The notes: a model not told the origin generated them from the sequence alone. DNA of 64,000 nt from Catellatospora sichuanensis (GCF_007483665.1 NZ_VIQO01000001.1:1-64000); one strand, 5' to 3'. Positions 17,542-24,631 are shown, counted from the first letter of the stretch. Made by a program: numbers and translations.

Positions 17542-19279
17542 CGTCTGCGTTCCACGCTTCAAGGAACTCCGCAAGTGCTTGCTGTTCTTCATCGGTGATG
17601 CCCTCCTCCCCGAGGGTGCGAATTTGGTTGAAGTCAATGAAGTTGACTTCAGGGTCCTCCTCCATTGGGATGGAGGCCACAAAGAGCGCGGTAACCAACG
17701 CGGCTATGCCGTCGATTTTCTCGCCGCTCTTTTTCTTGCTCGGCTTCATCAAGCCGTCTCCGGTGACTTCCAACTCAACGTTGTCCGCCATCCACCGGAG
17801 GACCGGATGACCGCCGTGGAACATCTGCCGCTCAGCAAGCCCGGACTCAAGGGCCTTGCATGGGTCGTTCAGTCTCGGGGCAGTCTGAGGCACCTTTACG
17901 GTTGGTTGCCCTCTGTCCTCGATAAGACTGATTAGGTGCGTCGCGTTCCAAGGGTCATAGCCGATCATCCGGATACGGAATGTCTCGGCGTCCGTCCCGA
18001 TGTGCTCAAGGATCACGGAATAATCCGTGACCACACCTTCCGTGACAGTGATGAAGCCTTCCCGCTCCCAATGGGCCATGCGGTCAGCCATGTTCGATCG
18101 CATCTCAACCGCCGGACGTGGCACGAAGAAATGCGGCAACACCGTGAAACCGCCTGCCTCCGGATCATGGGGTGATCCGGGGAACAACAGCAGCCATGCT
18201 GTGAAGTCCTGAGTTGATGCAAGGTCCAGGGCCCCGAAAGCTAGACGGCCCTTGAGCGCATCGCGTGTAAACGCAAGCGTCCCGTTGGCATCCCAAACCT
18301 CCATGTCCAACCAGCGCTCCGCTTGGGATGTCCACTGGTTGAGGCGGAAGACTCGGAAGCTCTGGAGCGTCTGTGGCCGGGACTCTGCCTCCCGCAGCTC
18401 CGCGCGCATCGTCTCGATGGAGAAGAAGTCGCCAAGGCCGGGGGCCACGTAATACCAGCCGGTCCCCTTAGGGAACTCGGGGCAAGGCGGAACGCCTTCA
18501 TCCCGGAAGTCCCAATCAGTGGGGAGGTTCCGAGCGAACACAAACCGGTTAGGGTCAATCCACGGCTTGTCTTGGACCTGAACCGAATGCTCGTGCTCCG
18601 CAAGCGCGAACGCGGCAGACGTGTACGCGGCAGTAGTCGCCGCAATCATGAGCGGCTGGACACGCGTACCGAAACTCTGGCGCATCGCATCCCACAGGTG
18701 CCTGTCTCGCTGAGTCAGAACCTCATCAAAGAGAACGGCACTGGCGTTCACGCCGAGTGCGCCGGCCGCGTCACCGGGCAACACCTGATAGAAAGAGTTC
18801 GTCTTGGCGTACACCAGGCGTTTCTTTGAGTCGATGATTTCGACCCAACCCCGGAGGCGGGGCGACAGCTCAACGATCCGCTTCGCGACGTTGAACACCA
18901 GCGAGGCCTGATCGCGGTCAGCCGCTACGCCGTAAACCTCAGCAGATTCCTCGCCATCGGCCACCAGGTGGTAAAGCCCGAGTGCCGAGAGAAGCTGAGA
19001 CTTGCCTTGCTTACGGGCCATCTCAAGCCACGCGATGGAGTATTGCCGCCGGTACGCGCCTAGCTGTGTGTCCCACTGCATATGGCCATACAGGGGCCGG
19101 ATGATTTCGTTCTTCTGCCAGTCCGTCAGGAGGAACGGCTTACCCGCAAACCTGCCCTTGGTGTGTACGCAGAAAGTTTCGATAAAGCGGATGACCCGCT
19201 CAGCTTTGCTTTCGTCGTACCTGAACAGGCGAGACTCAGGCTCGAAATCGATAAACGGCGAGATGGGGAGATCCCCCAT
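17534..19279 (-). CDS. Terminase large subunit
   Basis: The 581-residue protein has an ATPase domain with the Walker A variant EMARKQGKSQLLSALGL, Walker B in SAVLFDEVLTQ and a coupling segment with MIAATTAA, then an RNase H-like nuclease domain (GALDLASTQDFTAWLL; VTDYSVILEHIG; MIGYDPWNAT). It powers DNA packaging and cuts the genome ends. The small subunit lies upstream on the same strand but is separated by a divergent membrane-protein gene and the tRNA block. GTGTAAAC lies at 18265. Confidence 0.95.
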   Translation of the reverse strand: MGDLPISPFIDFEPESRLFRYDESKAERVIRFIETFCVHTKGRFAGKPFLLTDWQKNEIIRPLYGHMQWDTQLGAYRRQYSIAWLEMARKQGKSQLLSALGLYHLVADGEESAEVYGVAADRDQASLVFNVAKRIVELSPRLRGWVEIIDSKKRLVYAKTNSFYQVLPGDAAGALGVNASAVLFDEVLTQRDRHLWDAMRQSFGTRVQPLMIAATTAAYTSAAFALAEHEHSVQVQDKPWIDPNRFVFARNLPTDWDFRDEGVPPCPEFPKGTGWYYVAPGLGDFFSIETMRAELREAESRPQTLQSFRVFRLNQWTSQAERWLDMEVWDANGTLAFTRDALKGRLAFGALDLASTQDFTAWLLLFPGSPHDPEAGGFTVLPHFFVPRPAVEMRSNMADRMAHWEREGFITVTEGVVTDYSVILEHIGTDAETFRIRMIGYDPWNATHLISLIEDRGQPTVKVPQTAPRLNDPCKALESGLAERQMFHGGHPVLRWMADNVELEVTGDGLMKPSKKKSGEKIDGIAALVTALFVASIPMEEDPEVNFIDFNQIRTLGEEGITDEEQQALAEFLEAWNADDD

Positions 19280-19301
19280 AGGGGTTCCCCCTTCTTTGGG
19301 T

Positions 19302-19364
19302 TTGACAAGCTTACAAATGAGAGGTTAGAGTGTCAGAGTCAGCAAGAGAGCACAGCGTTTAAAC
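19302..19364 (+). promoter_or_regulatory. Promoter and downstream operator of gene 19377
   Basis: -35 TTGACA (19302-19307), 17-base spacer, -10 TTAGAG (19325-19330), 7 bases, then GTCAGCAAGA (19338-19347). GTTTAAAC (19357-19364) lies in the leader, 12 bases before the start codon. The spacer carries CTTACAAAT, the reverse of the ATTTGTAAG found near other promoters of this phage. Confidence 0.75.
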
Positions 19365-19376
19365 GAGGGGTTCACA

Positions 19377-19961
19377 GTGGCTCAGGTCATCGCTCCGAGC
19401 AAGACCACCTTCTACACGATCAAGGGCCTTGTCCTGGCAGAAGCCATCGGTTGCTTTTACTTCTCTTACGGTCACATCCGTGAGGTGGTCATGGCGACCG
19501 GGGCAGATGAGCAGTTCTCCGCCGCGTTCCCGTTGATGCTTGACGGCCTGGCCGTACTTGGCTTCATCGGTCGGACCTCCGCCGCGTTCGATGCGGCAGG
19601 CAAGAAGGCCGGAACGTGGATCATGGTTTTGGTGGGCATCGTGTCGTTCATCTGCAACGTGCTGTCCGGCGAGACGCGCGGTCAGCAGATGTTCGGGGCC
19701 CTCACCGTGCTGTTGTTCGTCGGTGCCGAGTGGTTCGCGTCCAAGCTCAAGCTTGCCCCGGTTGTGGTCATCCCGGACCCGGAGCCTGAGGTTGAGGAGA
19801 CTGAGGAGGAGGAGAGCAAGTCTCCGCTCAAGGGCAAGGAGTGGACCCCGGAGATGAAGGCCAAGGCTGCGGAGACTCGGATGCGCAACCGCTACCTCAA
19901 GGCCTCCCCCACGGAGAAGCGCGAGCTTGCGCGCCAGGGCCTCAAGCCCGCTGACCTCTGA
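19377..19961 (+). CDS. Multi-pass membrane protein, SpdB/DUF2637-like
   Basis: The 194-residue protein starts at GTG. It has four hydrophobic helices (about residues 15-33, 45-65, 78-98 and 104-122) and a soluble, Glu-rich C-terminal part with a basic helix (MRNRYLKASPTEKRELARQG). The pattern resembles SpdB-type proteins of actinobacterial plasmids and phages, linked to spread of conjugative elements. It is a lone plus-strand gene inside the leftward packaging region, with its own promoter, operator and terminator. It could be a cargo gene, perhaps for exclusion of other phages; that is inference. Confidence 0.6.
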   Translation: MAQVIAPSKTTFYTIKGLVLAEAIGCFYFSYGHIREVVMATGADEQFSAAFPLMLDGLAVLGFIGRTSAAFDAAGKKAGTWIMVLVGIVSFICNVLSGETRGQQMFGALTVLLFVGAEWFASKLKLAPVVVIPDPEPEVEETEEEESKSPLKGKEWTPEMKAKAAETRMRNRYLKASPTEKRELARQGLKPADL

Positions 19962-19974
19962 ACCGTTTAAACCC

Positions 19975-20005
19975 AAGGGGCCCCCAACCGGGGGCCCCTC
20001 TTCTT
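19975..20005 (+). terminator. Terminator after gene 19377
   Basis: AAGGGGCCCCC pairs with GGGGGCCCCTC around AACC and runs into TTCTT. GTTTAAAC (19965-19972) lies just before it. Confidence 0.85.
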
Positions 20006-20010
20006 GTCTA

Positions 20011-20098
20011 AGGGGCGGGAGGGAATCGAACCCTCGGGAGAGTGAACTCCGACCAAGCTACGCGCTCAGTCCGCTGTGCCAACGTCACGTACGGCCCC
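20011..20098 (-). tRNA. tRNA-like gene with long variable arm, isotype uncertain
   Basis: On the minus strand the 88-nt sequence has a 7-bp acceptor stem (GGGGCCG with CCGCCCC, one C-C mismatch), a perfect T arm (GAGGG, TTCGATT, CCCTC) and a GGAG/CTCC variable arm as in Leu/Ser-type tRNAs. The best anticodon stem is CTGAG with CTTGG around CGCGTAG, but that loop lacks the usual T33, and the D stem is only three pairs. No CCA is encoded. I read it as a degenerate or unusual phage tRNA. Confidence 0.5.
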
Positions 20099-20104
20099 TG
20101 ATTG

Positions 20105-20177
20105 CTGGCCCCGAGGGGATCGAACCCCCGACCCTCCCCACTTCACGGGGACGCTCTACCACCTGAGCTAGGGACCA
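20105..20177 (-). tRNA. tRNA-Phe (GAA)
   Basis: On the minus strand: acceptor TGGTCCC with GGGGCCA, D arm GCTC/GAGC around AGGTGGTA, anticodon arm TCCCC/GGGGA around GTGAAGT giving anticodon GAA, and T arm around TTCGATC. All stems fit, with one T-G pair in the acceptor. The 3' end is followed by CAA, not CCA. The phage may carry it to boost TTC codons. Confidence 0.85.
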
Positions 20178-20186
20178 AAGCCTTAG

Positions 20187-20254
20187 GGCAGGGTGGCCGT
20201 GGGAGATCCATCCCGCTTGACGGGGATCTCATACCGGCAAGGTGCCACCCCGCC
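20187..20254. other. Long rod-like hairpin in the tRNA block
   Basis: Almost the whole 68-base stretch folds on itself: GGCAGGGTGGC pairs with GCCACCCCGCC (one mismatch), then GCCG with CGGC, and GAGATCC with GGATCTC further in. The outer seven pairs resemble an acceptor stem, but no TTCRA loop can be placed, so it is not a normal tRNA. It lies 5 bases beyond the terminase small subunit stop and could be a terminator-like or processed RNA element. Confidence 0.5.
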
Positions 20255-20259
20255 ACAAG

Positions 20260-20715
20260 CTACAGAGCGGCTAGATGCCGCTCAATGTCGTCTCCGTCAT
20301 CGGCCTTCGTCATCCCGAGGTTGATTCTGTCCCGAGGCGTGAAGCCGAACTTTGACCCGTACGTCATCATGATCTTTGACGCGTCGTTCATGACCTGAGC
20401 GGCAGGGTTCCTTACGTAGCCTCCGTCACGTCCCAGCACTAGGGGCCCGTGCTCGTCCATGGCCCTCCGGGCCTGATCGAACATCCCCCACGCTGAGCAG
20501 TAGACGACTAGGGCCGCGTGGTCAACCTTCTCCACGTGGCCGGCGGATGCCAGGAACGCTGTGATACGACACCACTCGGCGTAAGCCTCGCCCCGGAGGT
20601 CAGCCGGAGGGGCAGGGACACCCGTAGCAGACTTCCGAGTCTCGCCAAGACTCGAATCCTTGGAGGGGTTGCCCTGAATCAACTTCAATTCGACAGGCTT
20701 TCTATCCCTTGGCAT
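20260..20715 (-). CDS. Terminase small subunit (P27 family)
   Basis: The 151-residue protein carries the P27 pattern: basic start (MPRDRKPVELKLIQGNPSK), PPADLRGEAYAEWCRI, and a helical core GPLVLGRDGGYVRNPAAQVMNDASKIMM near the end. It recognises the packaging site and loads DNA onto the large subunit. The HNH gene lies upstream on the same strand, the usual HNH-TerS-TerL order of cos-packaging phages, here interrupted by the tRNA block and gene 19377. Confidence 0.85.
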   Translation of the reverse strand: MPRDRKPVELKLIQGNPSKDSSLGETRKSATGVPAPPADLRGEAYAEWCRITAFLASAGHVEKVDHAALVVYCSAWGMFDQARRAMDEHGPLVLGRDGGYVRNPAAQVMNDASKIMMTYGSKFGFTPRDRINLGMTKADDGDDIERHLAAL

Positions 20716-20928
20716 CTAATCCCCTCCAATCCGTTTAAACCTTGCATGACTTTAAGTCGAATGCCCACAACTCTTAGTGAATCCCGGCCACTCATGCGCA
20801 GCTAAAGGCGTGGGTCCAGTAAAGTTGTCGGGGAAGGTTTTTACCCTCCCCTCCCCCGTGGGGCCAGGCATACTAGGTGTGTCTGAGCAGGCAAAATAAA
20901 TAAAGGTAATTATTTCCTGTGTGTTCAC
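20716..20928. other. Intergenic region between HNH gene and terminase small subunit
   Basis: GTTTAAAC (20733-20740) lies 18 bases upstream of the terminase start. A pyrimidine-rich run (CCCTCCCCTCCCCC, near 20849-20862) is followed by GTGGGGCC. A packaging-signal function would fit its position, but I see no diagnostic cos overhang. Confidence 0.4.
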
Positions 20929-21234
20929 CTAGCGTGGCCGGTTGCCACGTCTACTGTTACAACTCTTATGTGCTGGCCTTAGGTTGGACAGCTTGTTAGA
21001 TCCCCCTCTTGATAGGGGGATTATATGGTCTGCTGTATCAGATCCATATCTATTACATAACCAACACAGTGTGTTAGTTCTTAGTAGCAGAATCCTATTC
21101 TGCTGATACTCATAGTCATACCCTCTCTGAGTAGCACTCAGAGCGTGATCTCTCTTGGGCCTGTGTCGAGGACACCTGTTGCCTTGGCCCATAGGGATTA
21201 GGGTTCTACAGACTGAACAAGTATTGAAGCTCAC
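20929..21234 (-). CDS. HNH endonuclease
   Basis: The 101-residue protein has an HNH core: CWLC knuckle at about residue 57, ADHIIPLSRGGS, NLRPAHKSCNSRRGNR, plus an N-terminal CSVC. HNH proteins beside terminases of cos phages assist end cleavage; others are homing nucleases. This gene is clearly richer in A and T than its neighbours (for example GATAGGGGGATTATATGG), which suggests a separate origin. Confidence 0.85.
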   Translation of the reverse strand: MSFNTCSVCRTLIPMGQGNRCPRHRPKRDHALSATQRGYDYEYQQNRILLLRTNTLCWLCNRYGSDTADHIIPLSRGGSNKLSNLRPAHKSCNSRRGNRPR

Positions 21235-21235
21235 T

Positions 21236-21440
21236 ACAGGGCCCCCCTCTAGGGGGCCTTCTGTAACTACCCCTATATAGGGCCCTCTTCAGGAGGGCCC
21301 TTCTATGAGGCCCCTTCAGGGGCCTCTAAGTAGTAGTTAACTAGGGGAACCCTTGAGGGGTTCCCTGTAGTAGTAGTTAACTACAGTGTAGGGCCTTCTG
21401 TTGGAAGGCCCCTAAGCTCGGTCGGTCGGTCGGGTCGGTC
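21236..21440. repeat. Tandem array of five hairpins plus GGTC repeats
   Basis: Five stem-loops follow one another: about 21239-21258 (GGCCCCC/GGGGGCC), 21278-21305 (ATAGGGCCCTC arm, TTCA loop), 21307-21326 (GAGGCCCC/GGGGCCTC, TTCA loop), 21344-21365 (GGGGAACCC/GGGGTTCCC, TTGA loop) and 21389-21411 (GGGCCTTC/GAAGGCCC). The fourth is flanked by two copies of TAGTAGTTAACTA (21331-21343 and 21370-21382). A run of GGTCGGTCGGTC follows at 21419-21440. The stems differ in sequence but share size and loop type. No reading frame covers the array. Confidence 0.75.
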
Positions 21441-21600
21441 AAGGGTTAACCTTGCCCTCCCCTCCCTCCCTTATATACCGGGTTTAAACCCGGACGGCTA
21501 AACCCAACTTTCACGAACTTTTTTAAAAAATCTTGAGCAGAGGCCGTTTTGGCTGCTCAGGCAGCCTTCCGGGTTTTCCAACACCTTGGGGTAAGGTTTT
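21441..21600. other. Noncoding region with 16-bp palindrome and A/T tract; candidate origin or packaging end
   Basis: This stretch has no gene. It holds a pyrimidine run, TTATATA, the perfect palindrome CCGGGTTTAAACCCGG (21478-21493), which contains an operator core, and a TTTTTTAAAAAA tract about 35 bases later. Palindrome, iterons and A/T tract between divergent gene arms resemble a replication origin or virion-end region. Confidence 0.45.
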
Positions 21601-21618
21601 CTCAGCAGGGCAGCAACG

Positions 21619-21645
21619 GCCCCCCTCGGAGGGGGCCTTTTCTTC
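21619..21645 (+). terminator. Hairpin terminator before the early operon
   Basis: GGCCCCCCTC pairs with GAGGGGGCC and is followed by TTTTCTT. It insulates the early promoter at 21656 from upstream transcription. Confidence 0.8.
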
Positions 21646-21655
21646 CCCCGGAAGC

Positions 21656-21675
21656 TTAGATCTGTAACGTTGGAG
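21656..21675 (+). promoter_or_regulatory. Early operon promoter core
   Basis: -10-like TTAGAT (21656-21661), CTGTAAC, then GTTGGAGG: the same layout as the other phage promoters, with a ribosome site almost at the transcript start. No good -35 is visible, so an activator or an extended -10 may be used. Confidence 0.5.
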
Positions 21676-21686
21676 GAGTGTTGAGC

Positions 21687-21794
21687 TTGTCCCCGGAGAA
21701 GCTAGCCAAGGTGGCTAGGGAGTGCGCCAAGGCTGCCTACGTCGATTTTGACCCTGACGAGTTTGAGGCTATGGAGGATGACTGTCGTGGATGA
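21687..21794 (+). CDS. Small early protein
   Basis: About 35 residues (LSPEKLAKVARECAKAAYVDFD and an acidic end) from TTG 21687 after GGAGGA; TTG 21681 and GTG 21678 are alternatives. Its stop overlaps the next start. It is the first of five short overlapping early genes. Confidence 0.45.
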   Translation: MSPEKLAKVARECAKAAYVDFDPDEFEAMEDDCRG

Positions 21795-21975
21795 CTTTCC
21801 TGAAGATGATGCCTACTCCGCCGGATACCAGGATGGCCGGAGGGACATGCTCCGTTTGGTGCTGGCACTTGCTGAGGCTCACATCAAGGAGATGCGCCGT
21901 AGGGGTTGGATCAACATGGTTGCCGGGGCTAAGCGTCTGGTGACCGTTCTGAGAAACGAGCTTGAGGCCAAGTGA
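21787..21975 (+). CDS. Small early protein
   Basis: I choose GTG 21787, 9 bases after GGAGG, giving 62 residues: an acidic start (DDFPEDDAYSAGYQDGRRDM) and a basic helical second half (HIKEMRRRGWINMVAGAKRL). The ATG at 21778 touches the ribosome site. Overlaps both neighbours by a few bases. Not recognised. Confidence 0.5.
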   Translation: MDDFPEDDAYSAGYQDGRRDMLRLVLALAEAHIKEMRRRGWINMVAGAKRLVTVLRNELEAK

Positions 21976-22136
21976 GCTATGAACTGATTGCCAGGCTTGC
22001 CCGGCAGGTGCAAGACCAGGTTGTTCGGGACTTCATGAACTCCACATCGAGAGAGCGGCGTGAAGCCGCTTACGTGGTTTCGGTGGCGTTCGATGAGTTC
22101 GCTAAGAGGTTGGAGAAGCTGAGTGACCCCCGCTGA
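21972..22136 (+). CDS. Small helical early protein
   Basis: A 54-residue GTG-start frame overlapping its neighbours by 4 and 14 bases, which supports coupled translation. The sequence (ELIARLARQVQDQVVRDFMN, then EFAKRLEKLSD) should be almost all helix. Not recognised. Confidence 0.5.
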   Translation: MSYELIARLARQVQDQVVRDFMNSTSRERREAAYVVSVAFDEFAKRLEKLSDPR

Positions 22137-22278
22137 GGCTGCCAAGGCCATTTCTGACAGCCTGTTCCTTGAATGCTCCATCACACCGACCGATGACCCC
22201 GACTGGCGAGTTAACTTCCGGATTGCTGAGGCTTTCCGTCAGTTCGCCGAGATGCTTAAGGAGAACACCAGTGTTTGA
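22123..22278 (+). CDS. Small early protein
   Basis: A 51-residue GTG-start frame (TPAEAAKAISDSLFLE; WRVNFRIAEAFRQFAEMLKE) overlapping the genes before and after it. Helical; not recognised. Confidence 0.45.
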   Translation: MTPAEAAKAISDSLFLECSITPTDDPDWRVNFRIAEAFRQFAEMLKENTSV

Positions 22279-22444
22279 GGCCCTGTCGCTGCTGGCCCCG
22301 TTTGCCGGCCACGAGATGCACCCTGCCGCTGTGAAGGCTGTTACCGCCACCAACGCCAAGTCTGGCGAGTCTGCCGCTCTAGCTCACGCTCAGCGCATCG
22401 CCGTTGAGTTTGAGGAGGTTGTTCTGAGGTCCGCTCTTGCTTAA
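22271..22444 (+). CDS. Small early protein
   Basis: 57 residues from GTG 22271, 8 bases after AAGGAG. It opens with a short hydrophobic helix (FEALSLLAPFAGHEM) and continues as an Ala-rich helix. Last of the five overlapping small genes. Confidence 0.5.
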   Translation: MFEALSLLAPFAGHEMHPAAVKAVTATNAKSGESAALAHAQRIAVEFEEVVLRSALA

Positions 22445-22458
22445 TGCTGCACTGATCC

Positions 22459-22498
22459 TCACATTTGTAATCACAGAGTTAGGGCCCCTCGGGGCCCT
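22459..22498 (+). promoter_or_regulatory. Weak promoter core with leader hairpin, gene 22531
   Basis: TCACAT (22459-22464), TTGTAAT and CACAGAG follow the phage promoter pattern. AGGGCCCC pairs with GGGGCCCT (22481-22498) in the leader. There is no clear -35. Confidence 0.4.
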
Positions 22499-22530
22499 GC
22501 TCTACCTACAGGAGTTCAGGAGGTGGACGA

Positions 22531-23169
22531 ATGTACTCCGTAACTCTTGAAGCTCCGGGCCTCGCTAAGGCCCTGGCGAACGCCCTGTACTTCATCCCTG
22601 CCGCTTCCAAGATTCAGGTTGCCCTGATTGAGTTTGCGGCTACCTACGTCATGACTGCCGGAACGGACAGCTACGTTGCCGGTACTGACCAGGTGAAGAC
22701 TGCCAACTCTTCCGGGCTTGAGCCTGAGGACTTCAAGACTGTCCTTGTCACCAAGAAGGACCTTGATGCCCTTGAGAAGGCCGCTCGGGCGGCTAAGAAG
22801 GGCGTTGTAACACTCACCGTGGATGGGGAGGTTTTGACCCTTGAGACGGGAGAGGGCGAGCCTGTTACGGCTTCCCTGGCAGTCAATGAGCGTGCCCTAG
22901 CTCTGTATGACTCCATCGCTCAGATTGTCATCGAGACGGAGTTTAAACGGCCTGCGGCGATCCCCGGTGTCTCGTGCATCGATCCGGCCAAGTTCTCACC
23001 GTTCGCCAAGGTGAAGACGGACAAGACAGAGCGCATGGCGGACATCTACCAGACCGAGGGCGACAAGGGCCCTTGGCTAATCAAAATCGGCCCCACCTTC
23101 AAGGGCCTCCTCATGCCAATCAACCGGGATATTCACCGTTCCAACGTGGGGCCTGAGGGCCTGTGGTAG
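22531..23169 (+). CDS. Sliding-clamp-like phage protein
   Basis: The 212-residue protein opens MYSVTLEAPGLAKALANALYFIPAASKIQVALIEF and continues with the strand-helix pattern of DNA polymerase III beta clamps (KTVLVTKKDLDALEKAARAAKKG; VTLTVDGEVLTLETG), but it is only about half the bacterial clamp length. GGAGGTGG precedes the ATG. A similar small clamp-like protein occurs in several actinophages. GTTTAAAC lies at 22941. Assignment is by pattern only. Confidence 0.5.
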   Translation: MYSVTLEAPGLAKALANALYFIPAASKIQVALIEFAATYVMTAGTDSYVAGTDQVKTANSSGLEPEDFKTVLVTKKDLDALEKAARAAKKGVVTLTVDGEVLTLETGEGEPVTASLAVNERALALYDSIAQIVIETEFKRPAAIPGVSCIDPAKFSPFAKVKTDKTERMADIYQTEGDKGPWLIKIGPTFKGLLMPINRDIHRSNVGPEGLW

Positions 23170-23202
23170 CGGCAACGGCCTGAGGCCGGCGGCTAGGAGG
23201 TT

Positions 23203-23346
23203 TTGCCGAGCTTCCGCCACCGCTACGTGGTCCAGGGCCCGTCTTGCGGACCGGGCCCGTACGACAACCACCCGTTTTTGCGGTTCCGAGGTGGTCACCC
23301 GATACGCACTCACCCCTTCAGGCTAGGAGCTGCCCCGTGCGCTTGA
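23203..23346 (+). CDS. Small early protein
   Basis: 47 residues from TTG 23203 just after TAGGAGG, a tight spacing. Pro, Gly and His rich with two cysteines; overlaps the next gene by 10 bases. Low certainty that it is translated. Confidence 0.35.
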   Translation: MPSFRHRYVVQGPSCGPGPYDNHPFLRFRGGHPIRTHPFRLGAAPCA

Positions 23347-23651
23347 ATCTCGTTTCTGCCCCCAAGTACCCCGATGGCCGCCCGATGGGCACCCGGTGTC
23401 CTCCTGGTGGAGGTTGCCGGACCCCTCGGGGTCAGGAGGCGCACTGCACTGTCTGCCACAACTCGTTTAGCGGCGTGACCTACTTTGACGATCACCGACA
23501 GGAGGGTTACTGCCTCAGCCCGGTCACACGGGGCCTGATCCGTCAGGATGACCTGTGGGCTTCCCCGGAGGGTCATGAGCAGCGGAGGGCTTCCGCTGAG
23601 CGGATGGCTAAGGCTCGTGCCGGTAGGGGCAAGAAGGATGAAGACGTGTGA
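23337..23651 (+). CDS. FDxHR-type zinc-binding phage protein
   Basis: 104 residues from GTG 23337. The core CTVCHNSFSG, FDDHR, GYCLSP matches the small phage proteins named for the FDxHR motif: two cysteines, a histidine and a later cysteine for zinc. A second cysteine pair (CPPGGGC) precedes it and the C-terminus is basic (RGKKDED). Function in the family is unknown; nucleic-acid binding is likely. Confidence 0.7.
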   Translation: MRLNLVSAPKYPDGRPMGTRCPPGGGCRTPRGQEAHCTVCHNSFSGVTYFDDHRQEGYCLSPVTRGLIRQDDLWASPEGHEQRRASAERMAKARAGRGKKDEDV

Positions 23652-23656
23652 ACGAA

Positions 23657-23684
23657 GAGGGCCCCCGGTGGGGGCCCTCTCTTA
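23657..23684. terminator. Terminator between convergent genes 23337 and 23682
   Basis: GAGGGCCCCC pairs with GGGGGCCCTC around GGT and runs into TCTT; it can serve both strands. Confidence 0.75.
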
Positions 23685-23897
23685 CTGTCCGGGTTTCCAG
23701 TCGAACGCCTCCACCCGGTGAGCGGTGTTCACTACCGCTGTAGGGGTCGCCCCGTTCGGCTCAGGGGTTCCGAGGTTGAACAGCTCGTCAATCGGCCCCC
23801 TGTCGTCTCGGCACAGGTGGAAGACCCGAGTGTCACCACCGATGGCGATCGTGACAGGCGTCTCAAGAGCCTTCTTGCCGCACACGACACACTTCAC
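23682..23897 (-). CDS. Small zinc-knuckle protein
   Basis: 71 residues from GTG 23897, preceded by TAGGAGG. It begins KCVVCGKKALETPVTIAIGGD with a CxxC pair, then a third Cys in FHLCRDD, giving a zinc-ribbon-like start. The only minus-strand gene of the early region. It diverges from the HTH gene at 24140, as a cro/repressor pair might. Function unknown. Confidence 0.55.
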   Translation of the reverse strand: MKCVVCGKKALETPVTIAIGGDTRVFHLCRDDRGPIDELFNLGTPEPNGATPTAVVNTAHRVEAFDWKPGQ

Positions 23898-24139
23898 AGA
23901 TTGCCTCCTACGGGCCCGGAGGCCGGTCAAACGTGGACACCAGGGTACAGGTCACCCGGACATCCGTCACCACTCCGTAAGACCTTACCGGCAGGTACGC
24001 TGACCAGCGCGGATATGACCTGTGGCGGTTCCGTGACACCCTGAGTCATACTTAAGTTGCTGAAGCTTCAGACGTCTGGTTAAATAGGAGCATCGCAAAC
24101 ATAAGCTTCCGTCAACTGCCATCAATTTAAGGTTGCGTT
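23898..24139. other. Divergent control region between genes 23682 and 24140
   Basis: Contains the perfect palindrome CTGAAGCTTCAG (24061-24072), an A/T-rich GGTTAAATAGG and, on the minus strand, TTGACG followed by GAAGCTTATGTTTG, reminiscent of the phage promoter blocks. No GTnTAnAC site is seen. It probably drives one or both flanking genes. Confidence 0.45.
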
Positions 24140-24592
24140 ATGCCTGCTCCCAGGCTTCTCCCCGACAACGATGTACTTGTGAACTTGCGCCGGCAAGGCT
24201 GGACCTACGCGGACATTGCGGCTCAGTACGGCGTATCTACCTCAGCTGTGTACCTGAGGCTCCGGAACGCGAACGCCACGGCTGAGCGTCCGTCGTACAA
24301 AGCCATGATCCCGTGGACCGTGAAGCGTGCCCACACGTACGCCTTCCCGGTTCAGATGCTCCGGCTACTGGCCCGCAAGGAGAAGGGCGAGACTCTGAGC
24401 CCGGTCCGTGAGCGGATGCTGACCAAGTGGCTACGTGAAATTGAGGGAGCCAACGTGGTGGTTGCGTACGACCCCGAGTGTCCACCCAACCCGGCCTCCC
24501 CCATCTCTGGTGGCTTCTACTACGCCCCGAGGGCCGACTCAGACGGGAAATCGATCGTCAGGCCTCCATCGGTGGACAGTAGGAAGCGCTGA
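24140..24592 (+). CDS. Helix-turn-helix DNA-binding protein (alternative repressor candidate)
   Basis: 150 residues. The start forms an HTH (LVNLRRQGWTYADIAAQYGVS, then SAVYLRLRN), followed by a helical middle (MIPWTVKRAHTYAFPVQMLRLLARKE) and a C-terminal part with VVAYDPECPPN and GGFYYAPR. Similar HTH proteins occur in many actinophages, some of them immunity repressors. Its lone position between a divergent region and a terminator fits a regulator. Because the dispersed operators match GntR-type sites better, I see it as a second regulator. Confidence 0.65.
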   Translation: MPAPRLLPDNDVLVNLRRQGWTYADIAAQYGVSTSAVYLRLRNANATAERPSYKAMIPWTVKRAHTYAFPVQMLRLLARKEKGETLSPVRERMLTKWLREIEGANVVVAYDPECPPNPASPISGGFYYAPRADSDGKSIVRPPSVDSRKR

Positions 24593-24599
24593 CCAGCGA

Positions 24600-24631
24600 A
24601 AAGGGTTTCCCCTGGTGGGAGGCCCTTTTTT
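24600..24631 (+). terminator. Terminator after the HTH gene
   Basis: AAGGG and CCC arms pair with GGG and CCCTT around CTGGT and are followed by TTTTTTC. Confidence 0.8.

Noticed and set aside
20187-20254. Third tRNA gene
   Set aside because: Acceptor-like pairing exists, but there is no T loop and no acceptable anticodon arm; kept as a structured element only.
20849-20871. cos site at the pyrimidine-rich run
   Set aside because: Position fits, but I see no defined overhang or flanking symmetry; the hairpin region at 21.2-21.6 kb is an equal candidate.
21417-21440. GGTC repeats as a CRISPR array
   Set aside because: Unit of 4 bases, no spacers, no cas genes; the Cas4-like gene is a phage nuclease.
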